DNA from: Liolophura sinensis
Taxonomy: Eukaryota; Mollusca; Polyplacophora; Chitonida; Chitonidae
Assembly (NCBI RefSeq): GCF_032854445.1
Contig: NC_088305.1
Location: forward strand, 32,265,645-32,329,644
Length of the DNA stretch: 64,000 nt
Reading direction: 5' to 3'
This document shows positions 20,401 through 28,919 of this stretch, piece by piece; position 1 is the stretch's first letter; every line of letters begins with the position of its first letter. The translations under genes were made by a program, and so were the position numbers. The notes under the pieces were generated by a model. The model was not told the DNA's origin. It saw only the letters and a list, made by a program, of their open reading frames with translations, and made no database searches.

Positions 20401-22547
20401 GAGTAAAGGAGTCCAACCACCGTCGTTGCTGTGCATGGTGTGACAAGTACAAACCTCCTGACTTAAAAATGATGCTTCACTGGCAACAGTTGAATTAGAG
20501 CCTGCTACCTCAATGGTCAGGGGACCATCAATTGCAGTGAGACCAATGCCTCAAATCGCCAATAAAGCTTGGCAGGGCTCCTCTGTTTTTTTCACTAATG
20601 TTGCTATATCCAGAGGAAAGATATGCGTTGGAGTGGAAGATGGAAAAATTAGCCATTATTGATTAGATAAACAACATACATGTATTTCTAAGTTTGTTGC
20701 ACTGCGGTCAGTTTACTATAACCAGCTGTAGTCAGTTTTATGGGTGGAGGAAACAGGAGCGCGCAGCGTAAACCACTGACCTGGGATAACCTGGATAGTC
20801 TGCCCAGCCTCTATGCTACCTGTGGTTGTACAAGCACAATATACTGCTATAACATACATCTACATATTAAAATAAGTAGGTTTTTTGTATTTATATCTGC
20901 TGTACGTAACAAAGCACTAGTTGGATTGATAAGGTTTTGAAATTAGTCTACCAGAAGCCTCACAAAGGTATTTGCAGGCCTGAAACTCTTGAATTATCTG
21001 GCAGAAAGATGCTGCCAAGAAATTCTGTGAAAGCCATTGAACAGGTCTAATTATAAAGCCTTACCTGCACTTGTATTCAATCCAAGAGCTTTAATTATAC
21101 GATTCCTAGATAAATTCAAGTCACTCCTGATGATCTTGCGTCGCACTTTCTTTACTCTTTTGACTGCAGAGGCAGGTGTAGTAGCAGAGGGGTCCTCTGC
21201 ATGAGTCTTCATCTACAATCAGAAAACAAGATGAAATAAAACATAACCATGTGAAATGAAATCATGTGACCCATATTATTATAGTGAGCTTGATGTCTAG
21301 TTTACTTCACCAAAAGCCTTTCTCTTTTCTCCAGAAATTTCAAAAGGGGCATTGTGACCAGGCGCCTTCTAACTCCAATATATGTATCCCTATAAGTTGT
21401 CTCCCTTGTAAAGGAAGATAACCAACACAGAAAAATTCCTAGTCCAAGCAAGATGGCGTGTGAACACCACCAATGTTCTATGGGCTCAGATAGGACATGT
21501 TAGTGCCACTGGGACAAAATACAGTTGATCTGGAAATCCTGACGATGGATTTGAGCAGATAATAGCTCCAGTTTGAGAAACGAGTGAAAAAGTTCGAATG
21601 AATGCTTTATTCTTTATTTCGGATACATTGTGTGGTGCCTGTCGAAAGGCATTTCATACCTTACTTCTTACATATGTATGTAGGAGGCTGGTAGATAGGA
21701 TATGTAAGGTTTACAGACTGGATTCAAGCACCTGTGGTTACAATGAATGTCAGGATATTAAAACAGCACACTGACTCCATCTAGATGGACTAGGATTGAT
21801 ACAATGTAGTCTCACAATGAAAATAAAACTTTTTAAATCGTTGGCTGAGTTGCTATGGGCTACTGGGTCAGGAGCTGTCAATTTACTAAAGTTCATTTTT
21901 CCATTATTGACACTGGAGCGAATGGTTTTATTTTATTGTAAGATGACAAACTGGCAAAAGGAGTCTGCTCTCAGGACAGCTGTCTGGAAAATTTAGTTTC
22001 AAGGTGTGCTACATATAAATACTTGTAGCATTGGAATAATAAATAAAGGTCCTTTGTTATAAATCCACACAAGAAACTGACGTGTGCTGCGGTTTTAAGA
22101 TAGGTTTTATCACTTGGGATTATTAGTCTCTTTTCACTTCGATATGTTCGAGGATGAGACGCTGGCATGAATGAAAGCGAGTTGAGGTGTAGCAGTGACT
22201 AAAACAGATAAAATAATAGGCTTCAGCATTTAGTTTGATTGGAATATCAGTTCGATTTCAAGGTATAAATACTAATGCATGTAAAGATCTGAACAGCTGA
22301 AAATATACCTCAGCGCTGAATTTTACTGCACCTGGACACTACTAGACAGACTTGAAACAAAACCGCCTTAATTTTCAACACACGTTGTTGTTGTTTGGTC
22401 TCGTTTAGTTTACCCACACACGCAAGCCTGTGCTAATAGACTCCGGCATTAAATCAAGTAAAGAACTAGTTATTGTGCGTTACTGTAAGCCGCTCTGTGC
22501 GCTTGATTAAAGAAAGACATCTTAAGATCAACACAAACCTTCACCAT
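5393..22547 (-). CDS. SGO: Shugoshin (centromeric cohesion protector), complete multi-exon gene
   Basis: Shugoshin recruits PP2A to centromeric cohesin and shields it from separase or removal in mitosis and meiosis. Seen: coding segments 22539-22547, 21065-21212, 19734-19951, 18860-19038, 17738-17943, 14135-16893, 12866-13135, 10331-10398, 9703-9783, 9213-9283 and 5393-5463. Each internal boundary has GT and AG, and all junction phases agree (0,1,0,2,1,0,0,2,1). The sum is 4080 nt, about 1359 residues without optional microexons. Diagnostic family features are the N-terminal coiled coil (ALAQALENAKQENRMLNQAL) and the C-terminal SGO box (NVCYKEPRLR, then SKLRQGDKY after an intron). The middle is long, charged and low in complexity, as usual for the family, but larger than vertebrate SGO1. 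Which paralogue it matches (SGO1 or SGO2) is not decided. The exon model is inference from sequence; no transcript was seen. Confidence 0.9.
5777..6730. mobile_element. Non-coding element with ~170-200 bp terminal inverted repeats
   Basis: The left arm (5777-5960) contains aggtctattttcaacaattt, ctgatatttacct, ggttcattctgcaaggcaca and gtgggccgttaaatccactc. The right arm (about 6510-6730) contains all of these inverted and in order. A stretch of about 55 bp (aatatcagaaattgtt...agacctcaa) is duplicated in the right arm only. The middle 550 bp has no recognisable protein. It looks like a non-autonomous DNA transposon inside the last shugoshin intron. Confidence 0.8.
7060..7150 (-). mobile_element. 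SINE family 1 fragment
   Basis: gattgaattggtgtttaatg, ctcaagaactgttcacttat and a trace of the gtggaggaaa body. It lies inside the last shugoshin intron. Confidence 0.6.
7561..7782. mobile_element. MITE-like inverted-repeat element carrying TGACGTCA, copy B
   Basis: The left arm is gaatactaaggtaggattta, accatactgtcag and aactctgacgtcacat. The right arm is atgtgacgtcagagttccca, atcagtatggcttgta and ccaccatagtattc. It lies in the last shugoshin intron. Each arm holds one TGACGTCA palindrome. Confidence 0.78.
8048..9190 (+). repeat. 50-bp minisatellite, about 23 units, in the last shugoshin intron
   Basis: Units read like gtgttgtaactgctttgtga followed by gatgagcccctggaaccatt and catt-cacgaa. 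They are very similar to one another in the centre and diverge at the left end. An inverted partial unit (acgaagcagttacaacatg, about 7950-7977) sits just left of the array. The right end is about 20 bp from the donor of shugoshin exon 10. Confidence 0.92.
9213..9283 (-). CDS. SGO: Shugoshin exon 10 (second half of the SGO box)
   Basis: It is 71 nt long. It begins by completing a serine codon and encodes SKLRQGDKYTSSVYGEN and then a KKK-rich end. The K-L-R-x-G-D core completes the SGO box begun in exon 9, as in vertebrate sequences ending KLRRGD. The acceptor is tatattccag and the donor AAAG|gtagta, phase 1. A 50-bp minisatellite begins about 20 bp beyond the donor. Confidence 0.9.
9703..9783 (-). 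CDS. SGO: Shugoshin exon 9 (first half of the C-terminal SGO box)
   Basis: It is 81 nt, symmetric phase 2. It encodes GEDDENSRKRRRRG and then ATNVCYKEPRLR. This is the basic conserved shugoshin C-terminal motif. In the family this motif binds histone H2A phosphorylated by Bub1 and so directs the protein to centromeres. The acceptor is ttattttcag and the donor AGAAG|gtatac. Confidence 0.92.
9958..10115 (-). mobile_element. Degenerate SINE family 1 copy
   Basis: gtaacaccctactcaaggcc and atttcatttttataacgcca match the family tail at low identity. It is in a shugoshin intron. Confidence 0.4.
10331..10398 (-). CDS. SGO: Shugoshin exon 8
   Basis: It is 68 nt long with acceptor gaatttttgcag (phase 0) and donor CAGTT|gtaagt (phase 2). 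It encodes ACLDNHKRTSSELLALYNQL followed by DQF across the junction. Both phases fit the neighbouring exons exactly. It links the 9-residue repeat region to the SGO box. I recognise no motif. Confidence 0.75.
10850..10995 (+). repeat. Dispersed repeat family 3
   Basis: Shared block: gggtggaggaaa, a cagagccc-like stretch, ggtaaa-cac-gacctt, then gtgacaaact-tcccag. Other copies are near 1505-1590, 20728-20835 and 50925-51000. No tRNA-like head or terminal repeats were seen. Confidence 0.5.
11120..12865 (-). repeat. 47-bp minisatellite, about 37 units, related to the shugoshin microexon array
   Basis: Each unit on the minus strand is a 27-nt block (VPPNPTDNQ or VHPNPTDNQ in phase 0) followed by 20 nt starting gtgagtaaac and ending ggccag or ggccac/ggccat. 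It lies between exons 7 and 8. The block is the same one that makes up exon 7. Adjacent units cannot be spliced to each other because a 20-nt intron is too short. Isolated units could be included. Read through without splicing, the frame shifts and meets TGA. Confidence 0.9.
12866..13135 (-). CDS. SGO: Shugoshin exon 7: ten tandem 27-nt units (9-residue repeats)
   Basis: It is exactly 270 nt, ten 27-nt units. In order they are VPLNPVNNQ, six identical VSPNPVDNQ, VSPNPNDNQ, VSPNPMDNQ and VPPNHTDNQ. The acceptor tcggtccag|GTG precedes it and the donor CAG|gtgagtgaac follows it, both in phase 0. Phase 0 matches exon 6 and exon 8. Every CAG|GTG junction inside the exon also resembles a splice boundary. 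The frame is open well beyond the acceptor, so the 5' boundary is less sure than the 3' one. Confidence 0.7.
13341..14161 (-). repeat. 70/47-bp array of candidate 27-nt microexons in a shugoshin intron
   Basis: On the minus strand each unit is a 27-nt block (VPPCPTDKQ when translated in phase 0) plus a spacer. Most spacers are 43 nt, start GTGAGTAAACCACC and end ACATCCAG. Two are 20-nt spacers ending GACCGATCAG. Twelve blocks lie beyond exon 6. Six have both a preceding AG and a following GTGAGT: 14065-14091, 13808-13834, 13668-13694, 13551-13577, 13481-13507 and 13411-13437. The other six have a changed donor (ATGAGT, GGGAGT or ATGACT). The 14135-14161 block is the end of exon 6 itself. Confidence 0.85.
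14135..16893 (-). CDS. SGO: Shugoshin exon 6 (2.76 kb disordered central region)
   Basis: This single exon encodes about 920 highly charged, Ser/Lys/Glu-rich residues. It holds six spaced copies of a [RK][RK]x[TA][FY]x[LI]P motif or a weaker variant, for example RRGTFVLP three residues after KGID, and RRGTFLLP. It has three near-repeats beginning ALPA(T/S)..(S)..DDQGK, a KEN sequence (SEKENTD), a MELT-like MDMDMEFTEV, and acidic SDDDSPVVKK. The last 27 nt (VPASPTDKQ) are a unit of the repeat that fills the following introns. The donor CAG|gtgagtaaac is in phase 0. The acceptor is either ggaatag (16894-16895) or, six bases on, gtctcag (16888-16889). Both keep phase 1. Confidence 0.9.
17738..17943 (-). 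CDS. SGO: Shugoshin exon 5
   Basis: It is 206 nt long. The acceptor gtgcctgccag gives a phase 2 entry (AG|G = Arg), and the donor ACCAAAG|gtatgt leaves in phase 1. It encodes RRSIYNQPVRNVFDKG and then a Gly/Pro-rich stretch ending NLLTK. I recognise no domain. The RRSIYN start is a basophilic-kinase-like RRxS site, of the same kind as the repeated RRxTF motifs in exon 6. Confidence 0.85.
18238..18364 (-). mobile_element. SINE family 1, truncated
   Basis: ttaatttattggattagaat, gtactcaaggatatttcaca and ccatccacaggttgctt. It directly abuts a copy of SINE family 2. Confidence 0.7.
18365..18625 (-). mobile_element. tRNA-derived SINE, family 2, truncated
   Basis: It shares with the 43.5 kb copy, in order: ctcgctcagggtttacaatc, atgacaatgaaggagtcctt, gagcctccttgctgcaggac and agccattatacttatacggg. 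The tRNA-like head is missing. Confidence 0.75.
18860..19038 (-). CDS. SGO: Shugoshin exon 4 (end of coiled-coil region)
   Basis: It is 179 nt long and continues the helix with NRMFDNRKLLNTISSQLLGV, then turns Ser/Gly-rich. The acceptor gtgtttcag is in phase 0. The donor CTCCAG|gttagc is in phase 2 and splits an arginine codon completed by the next exon. Coding assignment rests on splice sites, phase fit and position. Confidence 0.85.
19212..19372 (-). mobile_element. SINE family 1, truncated
   Basis: cgattggtgttttatgccgt, aagaatatttcacttgtaca and ccacaggttgctgccaggcc. It is in the intron between shugoshin exons 3 and 4. Confidence 0.75.
19734..19951 (-). CDS. SGO: Shugoshin exon 3 (N-terminal coiled coil)
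   Basis: This exon carries the conserved Shugoshin_N coiled coil: NRSLIARSTLRANNRALAQ leads into ALENAKQENRMLNQAL and KAERQNIMLKLTTLN. In the family this helix dimerises and binds the PP2A A/C-B56 holoenzyme. The ALEN...K core resembles the same stretch of vertebrate SGO1. The acceptor has a pyrimidine and TTG-rich tract ending in tag (phase 1). The donor is GAT|gtatgt, phase 0. The length is 218 nt. Confidence 0.93.
20728..20835 (+). repeat. Dispersed repeat family 3, copy
   Basis: tttatgggtggaggaaacag and gcgtaaaccactgacctggg match the family 3 block. Confidence 0.45.
21065..21212 (-). CDS. SGO: Shugoshin exon 2 (basic N-terminal segment)
   Basis: It encodes about 49 residues rich in lysine and arginine (VKRVKKVRRKIIRSD) just before the coiled coil, matching the basic leader of animal shugoshins. 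The acceptor is ttgattgtag-type, immediately followed by ATG. The donor is GCAG|gtaagg, phase 1. The last base G completes an alanine codon with CT of the next exon. Confidence 0.85.
22539..22547 (-). CDS. SGO: Shugoshin exon 1, coding part (start codon, MVK)
   Basis: The minus strand reads ATG GTG AAG and then a donor gtttgt. An in-frame TAA lies three codons upstream, so the frame cannot begin earlier. Splicing in phase 0 to the acceptor at 21213 joins MVK to MKTHAEDPS. That acceptor AG directly precedes another ATG (21210-21212), so translation could also begin there. An upstream 5' exon is therefore required in either case. A CCAAT box and an E2F-like site lie 40-75 bp upstream. Confidence 0.55.
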
Positions 22548-22585
22548 ACACTTTTAAAATCCCAACGTTCTTCTTAAAATTGAAA

Positions 22586-22622
22586 TTTCCGCCAGCAGTG
22601 TAACATTCAATTTGATTGGTCA
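22586..22622 (-). promoter_or_regulatory. Possible shugoshin proximal promoter: CCAAT box and E2F-like site
   Basis: The minus strand has GACCAATCAA (ATTGG on plus at 22615-22619) and GGCGGAAA (plus 22586-22593), 40-75 bp upstream of the inferred start codon. CCAAT and E2F-type sites are common in promoters of cell-cycle genes. Site function is inference only. Confidence 0.35.
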
Positions 22623-23280
22623 GTTTCCCTGTGCCGCTTTCAAGGGGGGATAACTCCGGCGACAAGTCTCGGCGCAGGCACAGTTGTAAGTTCTGACTGG
22701 ACAAGGCATGTTTTAACAAATTCACACGCTAACATAAAAAAAAAAAAATAAGTTAAATTTCGAATTCAATCCAAATATTTGTTAATCTAATATAGACCAG
22801 CAATTGATTCAAGAATAACAAACCTGTTTGGAATGTTGCATCAAAATCAAACCGTCACAAACAACAATTAATCTACCGGTACCCGGTAGGCCTAAATAAG
22901 AGGATAGGCCCTAAGCCTAATAAAAGACCTCTAGCCCATTTTAAAATCACGATGAAAATGGAACTAATGCAAAGGATACATTTGTTTTCAGGACTTCTTA
23001 TACATTATTGGTAGCTGTACATGAATAAAAGATTTAAACATTTAAATAACCACAAAGATTGATGTCCTAGAGGGCTAGCCTATATATTAAGCCATACGTG
23101 TGGGCCTACCAGTAGGCCTACGTACGACAGATAGAGTAAGCTACATTCTTAAATTAAATTTATCTTCTTGGAGAGGAATAGGCCTAGACAGGTAGACATG
23201 CCTAACTTCAATTTTCTCACATGATACAGCTATATAATAGGCCTATGTGTTTCTATAAAGTAAATAATTCACAGCCAATT
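22620..23280. other. Upstream flank of shugoshin, no gene recognised
   Basis: Several TAGGCCTA-type palindromes occur (for example near 22890, 23115, 23180 and 23240). No coding signal was seen. Confidence 0.5.
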
Positions 23281-23282
23281 AA

Positions 23283-23428
23283 AGTATTTGGTGTCAGTAA
23301 CCTGCGGATGGTCGTGTGTTTCCCCCGGGCTCTGACGGTTTCCACCCACCATATTGCTGGCTGCCGTCGTATAAGTGAAATAGTCTTGAGTACGTGGTAA
23401 AACACCAATCAAATAAATAAATAAACAA
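23283..23428 (+). mobile_element. SINE family 1, 5'-truncated, with AAAT tail
   Basis: It reads cagtaacctgcggatggtcg, gctgccgtcgtataagtgaa, and ends taaaacaccaatcaaataaa with an (AAAT)n tail. Plus-strand orientation. Confidence 0.85.
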
Positions 23429-23717
23429 AATATTAGGCTTACAGATATTCTGGTCATCTTTAGATAAGGCCGACATGGTCGCTCCAGCCTCCTTCGGCCA
23501 TTGATCTTTTATTTATTTATTTTTGATTCCTTGACATTAACAGCCGGGCATTAATTTGTCATAACGTAATACATCATGGCTTCAAAAGTTTTCCAAAGCT
23601 CATCTTGCGGAAAATATGCGCCCTATGTAGTGCCTACCGTGTACTAATCATGTTCCCTTACAGTTGGGCATTACAAAGTACTCTCCCTTTGATTGCCTAC
23701 ATATGCTCTATATACAT

Positions 23718-23757
<40 letters not shown>

Positions 23758-23760
23758 TAA
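23718..23760 (+). repeat. (ATTT)n microsatellite
   Basis: About ten copies of ATTT. It may be the tail left by a SINE, since family 1 tails have the same sequence. Confidence 0.9.
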
Positions 23761-23954
23761 TATCGATTGCTTGTCAAAGATCAGTAAAAAAAATTCATGA
23801 CCAAAGCTTCTAGCAATGTCTAGTTGTTTTGGACAGGAGAGAAGTTGCCCTGCATGTAGTCTGGGCGAATGGCAACATTCGACACCATTCGTTGGTCCCA
23901 GGTTAAATGGTGTCCCAACAGATAAATAAGGTTCTCTTGACTTGCAGCAAAGTG

Positions 23955-25700
23955 TGTTTATATGATGTACATGTATATGGTGGGCATGTATATGATGTAA
24001 ACGTCAATGGTGCACATGTATATGACATAATATGGTGTGCAGGTATATGGTGGGCATGTGCATGGTGAACACGTATATGATGCAAATGTATGTGGTGCAC
24101 ATGTATATGTTGTAAACGTGTATGGTGCACCTGTATATGGTATACATGTATATGGTGCACATATATATGATGTAAACGTATATGGTGTACAGGTATATGG
24201 TGTACACGTACAAGGTGTGCATGTATGTGATGTTCATGTACATATGGTGCACATGTATATGGTCTACATGTATCTTGTGTACATTGATATGGTGTACACG
24301 TATATGATACAAATGTATATGGTGTGCATGTATAAGATGTACATTATATGTGGTGTACATGTATATGACACAAATGTATATGGTGTACACATCTATGGAG
24401 GAGATGTATTTGGTGCACATGTCTTTCGTGTACATGTATATGGTGTACACGTGTATGGTGTACATGTATAAGGTGCCCATGCATGTGGTGCCCATGTTTA
24501 TGGTGCACACGTATATAATGCAAAGGTAGGTGGTGCCCATGTATATGGTGAAAACGTATATGGTGCACATGCTTATGGTGTACAGGTATGGGTCTACACA
24601 CATATGGTGCACATGTATATTGTTTTTTAAAAGATGTATGCTGTACATGTATACGTTCTTTATGGTGTGCATGTATATGGTGTGCATGTATATGGTGTAC
24701 ACGTATATGATGCAAACGTATGTGGCGCACATGTATATGTTGTAAACGTGTATGGTGCACTTTTATATGATATACATGTATATGGTGTAAACGTATGTGG
24801 TGTACATGTACATTGTGTACATATATATAGTGTACATGTGTATGATGTGCATGTATATGCTGTACATGTGTATGGTGTACATGTACATGGTGTACATATA
24901 TATGGTGTACATGTATATGGTGTGCATGTATATGGTGCGTATGTATGTAGTGTACATATATAAGGTGTACGTGTATATGGTGTACACACATATGGTGTAC
25001 ATATATGATGTACAATTGTAAGGTGTGCTTGTATGTGGTGTACATGTATATGGTCCACATGTGTATGGTGTACATGCATATGGTGTATATGTGTATGGGG
25101 TACATGTACATGATGTACAATTGTAAGGTGTGCATGTATGTGGTGTACATGTATATGGTGCACATGTGTATGGTGTGCACGTATATGGTGTACATGCAGA
25201 TGGTACACATGTATGGTGTACACTTATATGGTGTACATATACATGGTGTGCATATATGTGATGTACATGTATATGGTGTACATGTATATGGTGTACAAGT
25301 ATTTGTGTACATGTATATGATGTGCATGTAGATGGTGTGCATGTGGGTACTTGTATAAGGTGTACACGTATATAGTGTACACGTAAGCCCATAAGATCTG
25401 CATACAGCAAGAAATGTGTTTAGTTATCTGTATATGTACATGTATATTGTGTACATGTATATGATGTGCATGTGTATGGTGTACATGTATACGATGTACA
25501 CGTATATGGTGTACAGGTATGCCCATAAGATCAGCATACAGCAACAGAAGTGTTTTTTTATCTGTATGTGTACATGTATATGATGTACATGTATATGGTG
25601 TGCAAGTATATGATGTACATGTGTACGGTGTATAAGTATATGGTGTACAGGTATGCCCATAAGATCAGCATACAGCAACAGAAGTGTTTATTTATCTGTT
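23955..25700 (+). repeat. 15-bp minisatellite (TGTACATGTATATGG-like), about 110 units
   Basis: Alternating tgtacatgtatatgg-type units with many point changes run for 1.7 kb. The right end has three copies of an inserted block, gcccataagatcagcataca, at about 25388, 25510 and 25648. These make a ~130-bp higher-order unit. Long open frames on both strands (up to 332 codons of His/Tyr/Thr/Met) result from the 15-bp period. Confidence 0.9.
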
Positions 25701-27595
25701 TGATTGTTGCATCCGACCTGTAAATCACCGACCTCGGACGAACTTTCCAACTATGACGCATGGATCTGTATGCACACCATATTGGTGGCGGTGAGGTGGT
25801 TTTCAACAAGTGTAATATGTATGTGCAAAAGGGCTAAAGCAGAACCAGAAGCCCAGTATAGGCGAGGCTCCATGCTCTATCGTCTTTCAGATAGCCCGAG
25901 ACGCGATTCCTAGCCGATTTAATTTTGGTAACTAAAATCATGGTACATGTAAGCAGATAAACTTTCCCTTCAGTCAAATATAGTACCATTTGTTTTGGGG
26001 TCCCGGTGTGGCGGAACTACACAGGCCTACACGCATGTATTATCCCAGCCAAACAGGCGGGCCCATTACGTCCAAGAAGCTCTGGTCTTCTGTATACATA
26101 TACGTTTTTATATCATTTTTGGTTTCTAAAGTTATGATAATAAACTGCGATAAACACCCTAAACACCGCATATTTATCTTTTAATTTTATTTTGAGGGAG
26201 GACTTCGTCCCATCCCGATTTACCTTCAACTTCATTGTTATTAATGTGAAGCAATCAGAAGTGAAAAAAATATTTGACAGGAAACAAAATGAAAAAGCAG
26301 GCCCTGTTTTTATTCACTATAAGTGACGTCAATAAGGGCTTTCAATACTTGGATGTTAATTAATCATGAAAAGTAAAACTTCATTTTCAAGTCAATGGAA
26401 GAACATTTACAGAATGACATTAGCTGGTTTAGGGAACAGCAATACTGTATATCAAAGAGTATATAGGTTTACAGACATCATCAAAACACCAGACAGAGTC
26501 AGCTGTAAAATCTCGAGACATTTTGTCAAACCACGAGAGGTTACAGTGCTAGTCCCGCGTTATCCCGCAATTTAATTGAAATCTGCCCCTTGAATACCTA
26601 TCGAATGAGAGACAGAGTGGTCCCATTCGTCCTCGTATTGCTGTCAGGAATATCAGACATCTGAAAAGCTATTCAAAAAATTTAAATTTCAGACTTAGGG
26701 CCTACAAGTGGATTTGGCCGGAAAAAAAACAAAAAGGCCTACCATTTGGGATATTTGCAACCTGCTTCCTTGTCCCCCGTGAAAGAAAAAAATCAAGTTA
26801 GGTTCATTAGACGGACCACTGAATTTAATATGCGTATATTTTTTCAGCGTTTTAAGAGAGTTAAATGGAGTTAAAGATTTCGGTATTGGGTGAATATAGA
26901 AAAAATGACATGTTATGACGTTTGAGCGGTTTACTACTGGCCGACAAAACCCACAATATTCAAAATTTAAACATACAGAATACATTTAAGTGTCAAAGTT
27001 AAAATAAAGATATACTGCGGCTTGTTTCCCGTTGTCCATCCAGGGAATCTTACTTCATTTTTTTTTTGTTTTCCTTTCCTTGTAAGGACTCTGGCGGGTT
27101 TGGAGATGGAGGAAGATGACTGCTTGAGGGAATGGCGGGAGGTTGTTGGCGGGTGGAGGGGGGGGGGGGGGTGGTGTCTACGACAATGTGTGACAATACC
27201 CTCAGAAAAGCCTCGTCTAAGACCGCTGCAGTATTTCCATATATAATCCTAGTCTTAACACTCCTAAGACCTGTTCTGCTTTTATTCCGCTGTAAAAGTT
27301 AGCCCCTGGGTATAACAAACCTTTATCTGATCGATTCAGGTACCACAAAATGAAATTCTCCAGTTCAGCTCCTTGTCTCCTTTACCCGATCTTCCCTTTC
27401 ATGTCTCCTTTCATTGCCATATCTACGTCAGACTGTATAAGCGTTCTGACATTCTTTTAAATACAGAAAAAAACATGAAAGATAATACATGACATGCAAT
27501 GTGTTTGTACTTCTAACTTCCTCAATACACTTTCTAGAATTTAACTTACAAGTAAATCACAACAGAGGCAAAAAATATTCACACGATTTAAGCCT
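25700..27595. other. Intergenic, no gene recognised
   Basis: Short frames only; a poly-G run near 27158-27170. Confidence 0.5.
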
Positions 27596-27599
27596 TTGC

Positions 27600-28340
27600 A
27601 CAGATCAGTACGTCGTCTTTCATCACATCGGTATGTCATCTGTCCCCGCACCCGAGTTTCCCACAGACCAATATGTCATTTGGCACCACACCAGAGATTC
27701 CTACAAACCGGTATGTCATCTGTTCACACGCCAAGGTTTCCCACAGGCCAGTTTGTCATTTGGCACCACACCAGAGCTTCTTACAAACCAGTACCGTTAT
27801 GTCATTTATACCCACACCAGAGGTTCCCACAGCCCAGTATATCATTTGGCAGCACACCAGAGATTCCTACAAACCAGTAGCGATATGCCATCCGTCCTCA
27901 CACCAGAGCTGTGTATATCATCTATTCCCACACCAGAGATTTCTTACAAACCAGTACCGGTATGTCACGTATCGCCACACCAAAGCTGTGTATGTCATCT
28001 ATTCCCACACCAGAGATTCTTACAAACCAGAACCGGTATGTCATCTATCGCCACACCAGAGCTGTTTATGTCATCTATTCCCACACCAGAGATTCTTACA
28101 AACCAGTACCGGTATGCCATCTATCGCCACACCAGAGCTGTGTATGTCATCTATTCCCACACCAGAGCATCCCACAAACCAGCATGCCATTTGGCACTAA
28201 ACACACTAGACCTTTCTACAAGTCAGTATGCCATCTGGGATCAAACCAGAAGTTACCACAAACCAGTACGTCATAATATAACAGACCAAAATTTCCCACA
28301 AACCAGTATGTCATCCGCCATCCCACCAGAGATCCCTCAA
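27600..28340 (+). repeat. Degenerate ~42-bp minisatellite, about 17 units
   Basis: Units resemble cacaccagagattcctacaa followed by accagtatgtcatctattcc. Lengths vary. The 313-codon plus-strand frame over this region is repetitive and has no recognisable domain. Confidence 0.85.
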
Positions 28341-28375
28341 ACTAGTACGCTATCTGATAGCATACCAGAGCTTCG

Positions 28376-28915
28376 TGTATGTAGCCAATGTGTAGCCAAT
28401 GTGTTCGTCATTCGGTTGACGTATATGTAGCTCATGTGTTCGTCATCTAGTGAACGTATACGTTTATTTCTTTTTATTGATTCATTAACTTGATTGTTGT
28501 TTTACGCAGTATTCAAGAATATTTCACTTATACGATGGCGGCAAGCATTATGATGGGTGGAAACCGGGCAGAGCCCGGAGGAAACCACAACCATTCGCAG
28601 GTTTCTGACAGACCTTCCCACGTAATGCTGGAGAGGAATCCAGCATGTGCTTGGCTTAAACTCACAGCGACCGCATTGGTGAGAGGCTCCTGAGTCATTA
28701 CGCTGCGCTAGCGCGCTAACCAACGTCTTATATGTAGCCAATGTGTTCGTCATCCGACTGATGTCACCCTGTTGACGTGTATGTAGCCCATGTGTTCGTC
28801 ATCCGGCTGACGTATATGTAGGCAATGTGTTCGTTATTCGGCTGACGTATATGTAGGCAATGTGTTCGTTATTCGGCTGACGTATATGTAGGCGATGTGT
28901 TGTTATTCGGCCGAG
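28376..28915 (+). repeat. ~35-bp minisatellite split by a SINE
   Basis: Units of gtatatgtaggcaatgtgtt plus cgttattcggctgac lie on both sides of the SINE at 28473-28730. Confidence 0.85.
28473..28730 (-). mobile_element. SINE family 1, near full length, inside a minisatellite
   Basis: It has the tail (acttgattgttgttttacgc), body (ggcggcaagcattatgatgg), B box (minus strand GAGTTTAAGCC) and head (gctgcgctagcgcgctaacc). The tRNA-like 5' end is on the right, so the element points left. It splits a 35-bp repeat array. Confidence 0.9.
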
Positions 28916-28919
28916 GTAT

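Noticed and set aside
24004..25410. Several long frames (up to 332 codons) rich in His/Tyr/Thr/Met on both strands
   Set aside because: They arise from the 15-bp repeat; no domain, no splice context.
27489..28430. 313-codon plus-strand frame
   Set aside because: It follows the ~42-bp repeat in an irregular way and has no recognisable domain.
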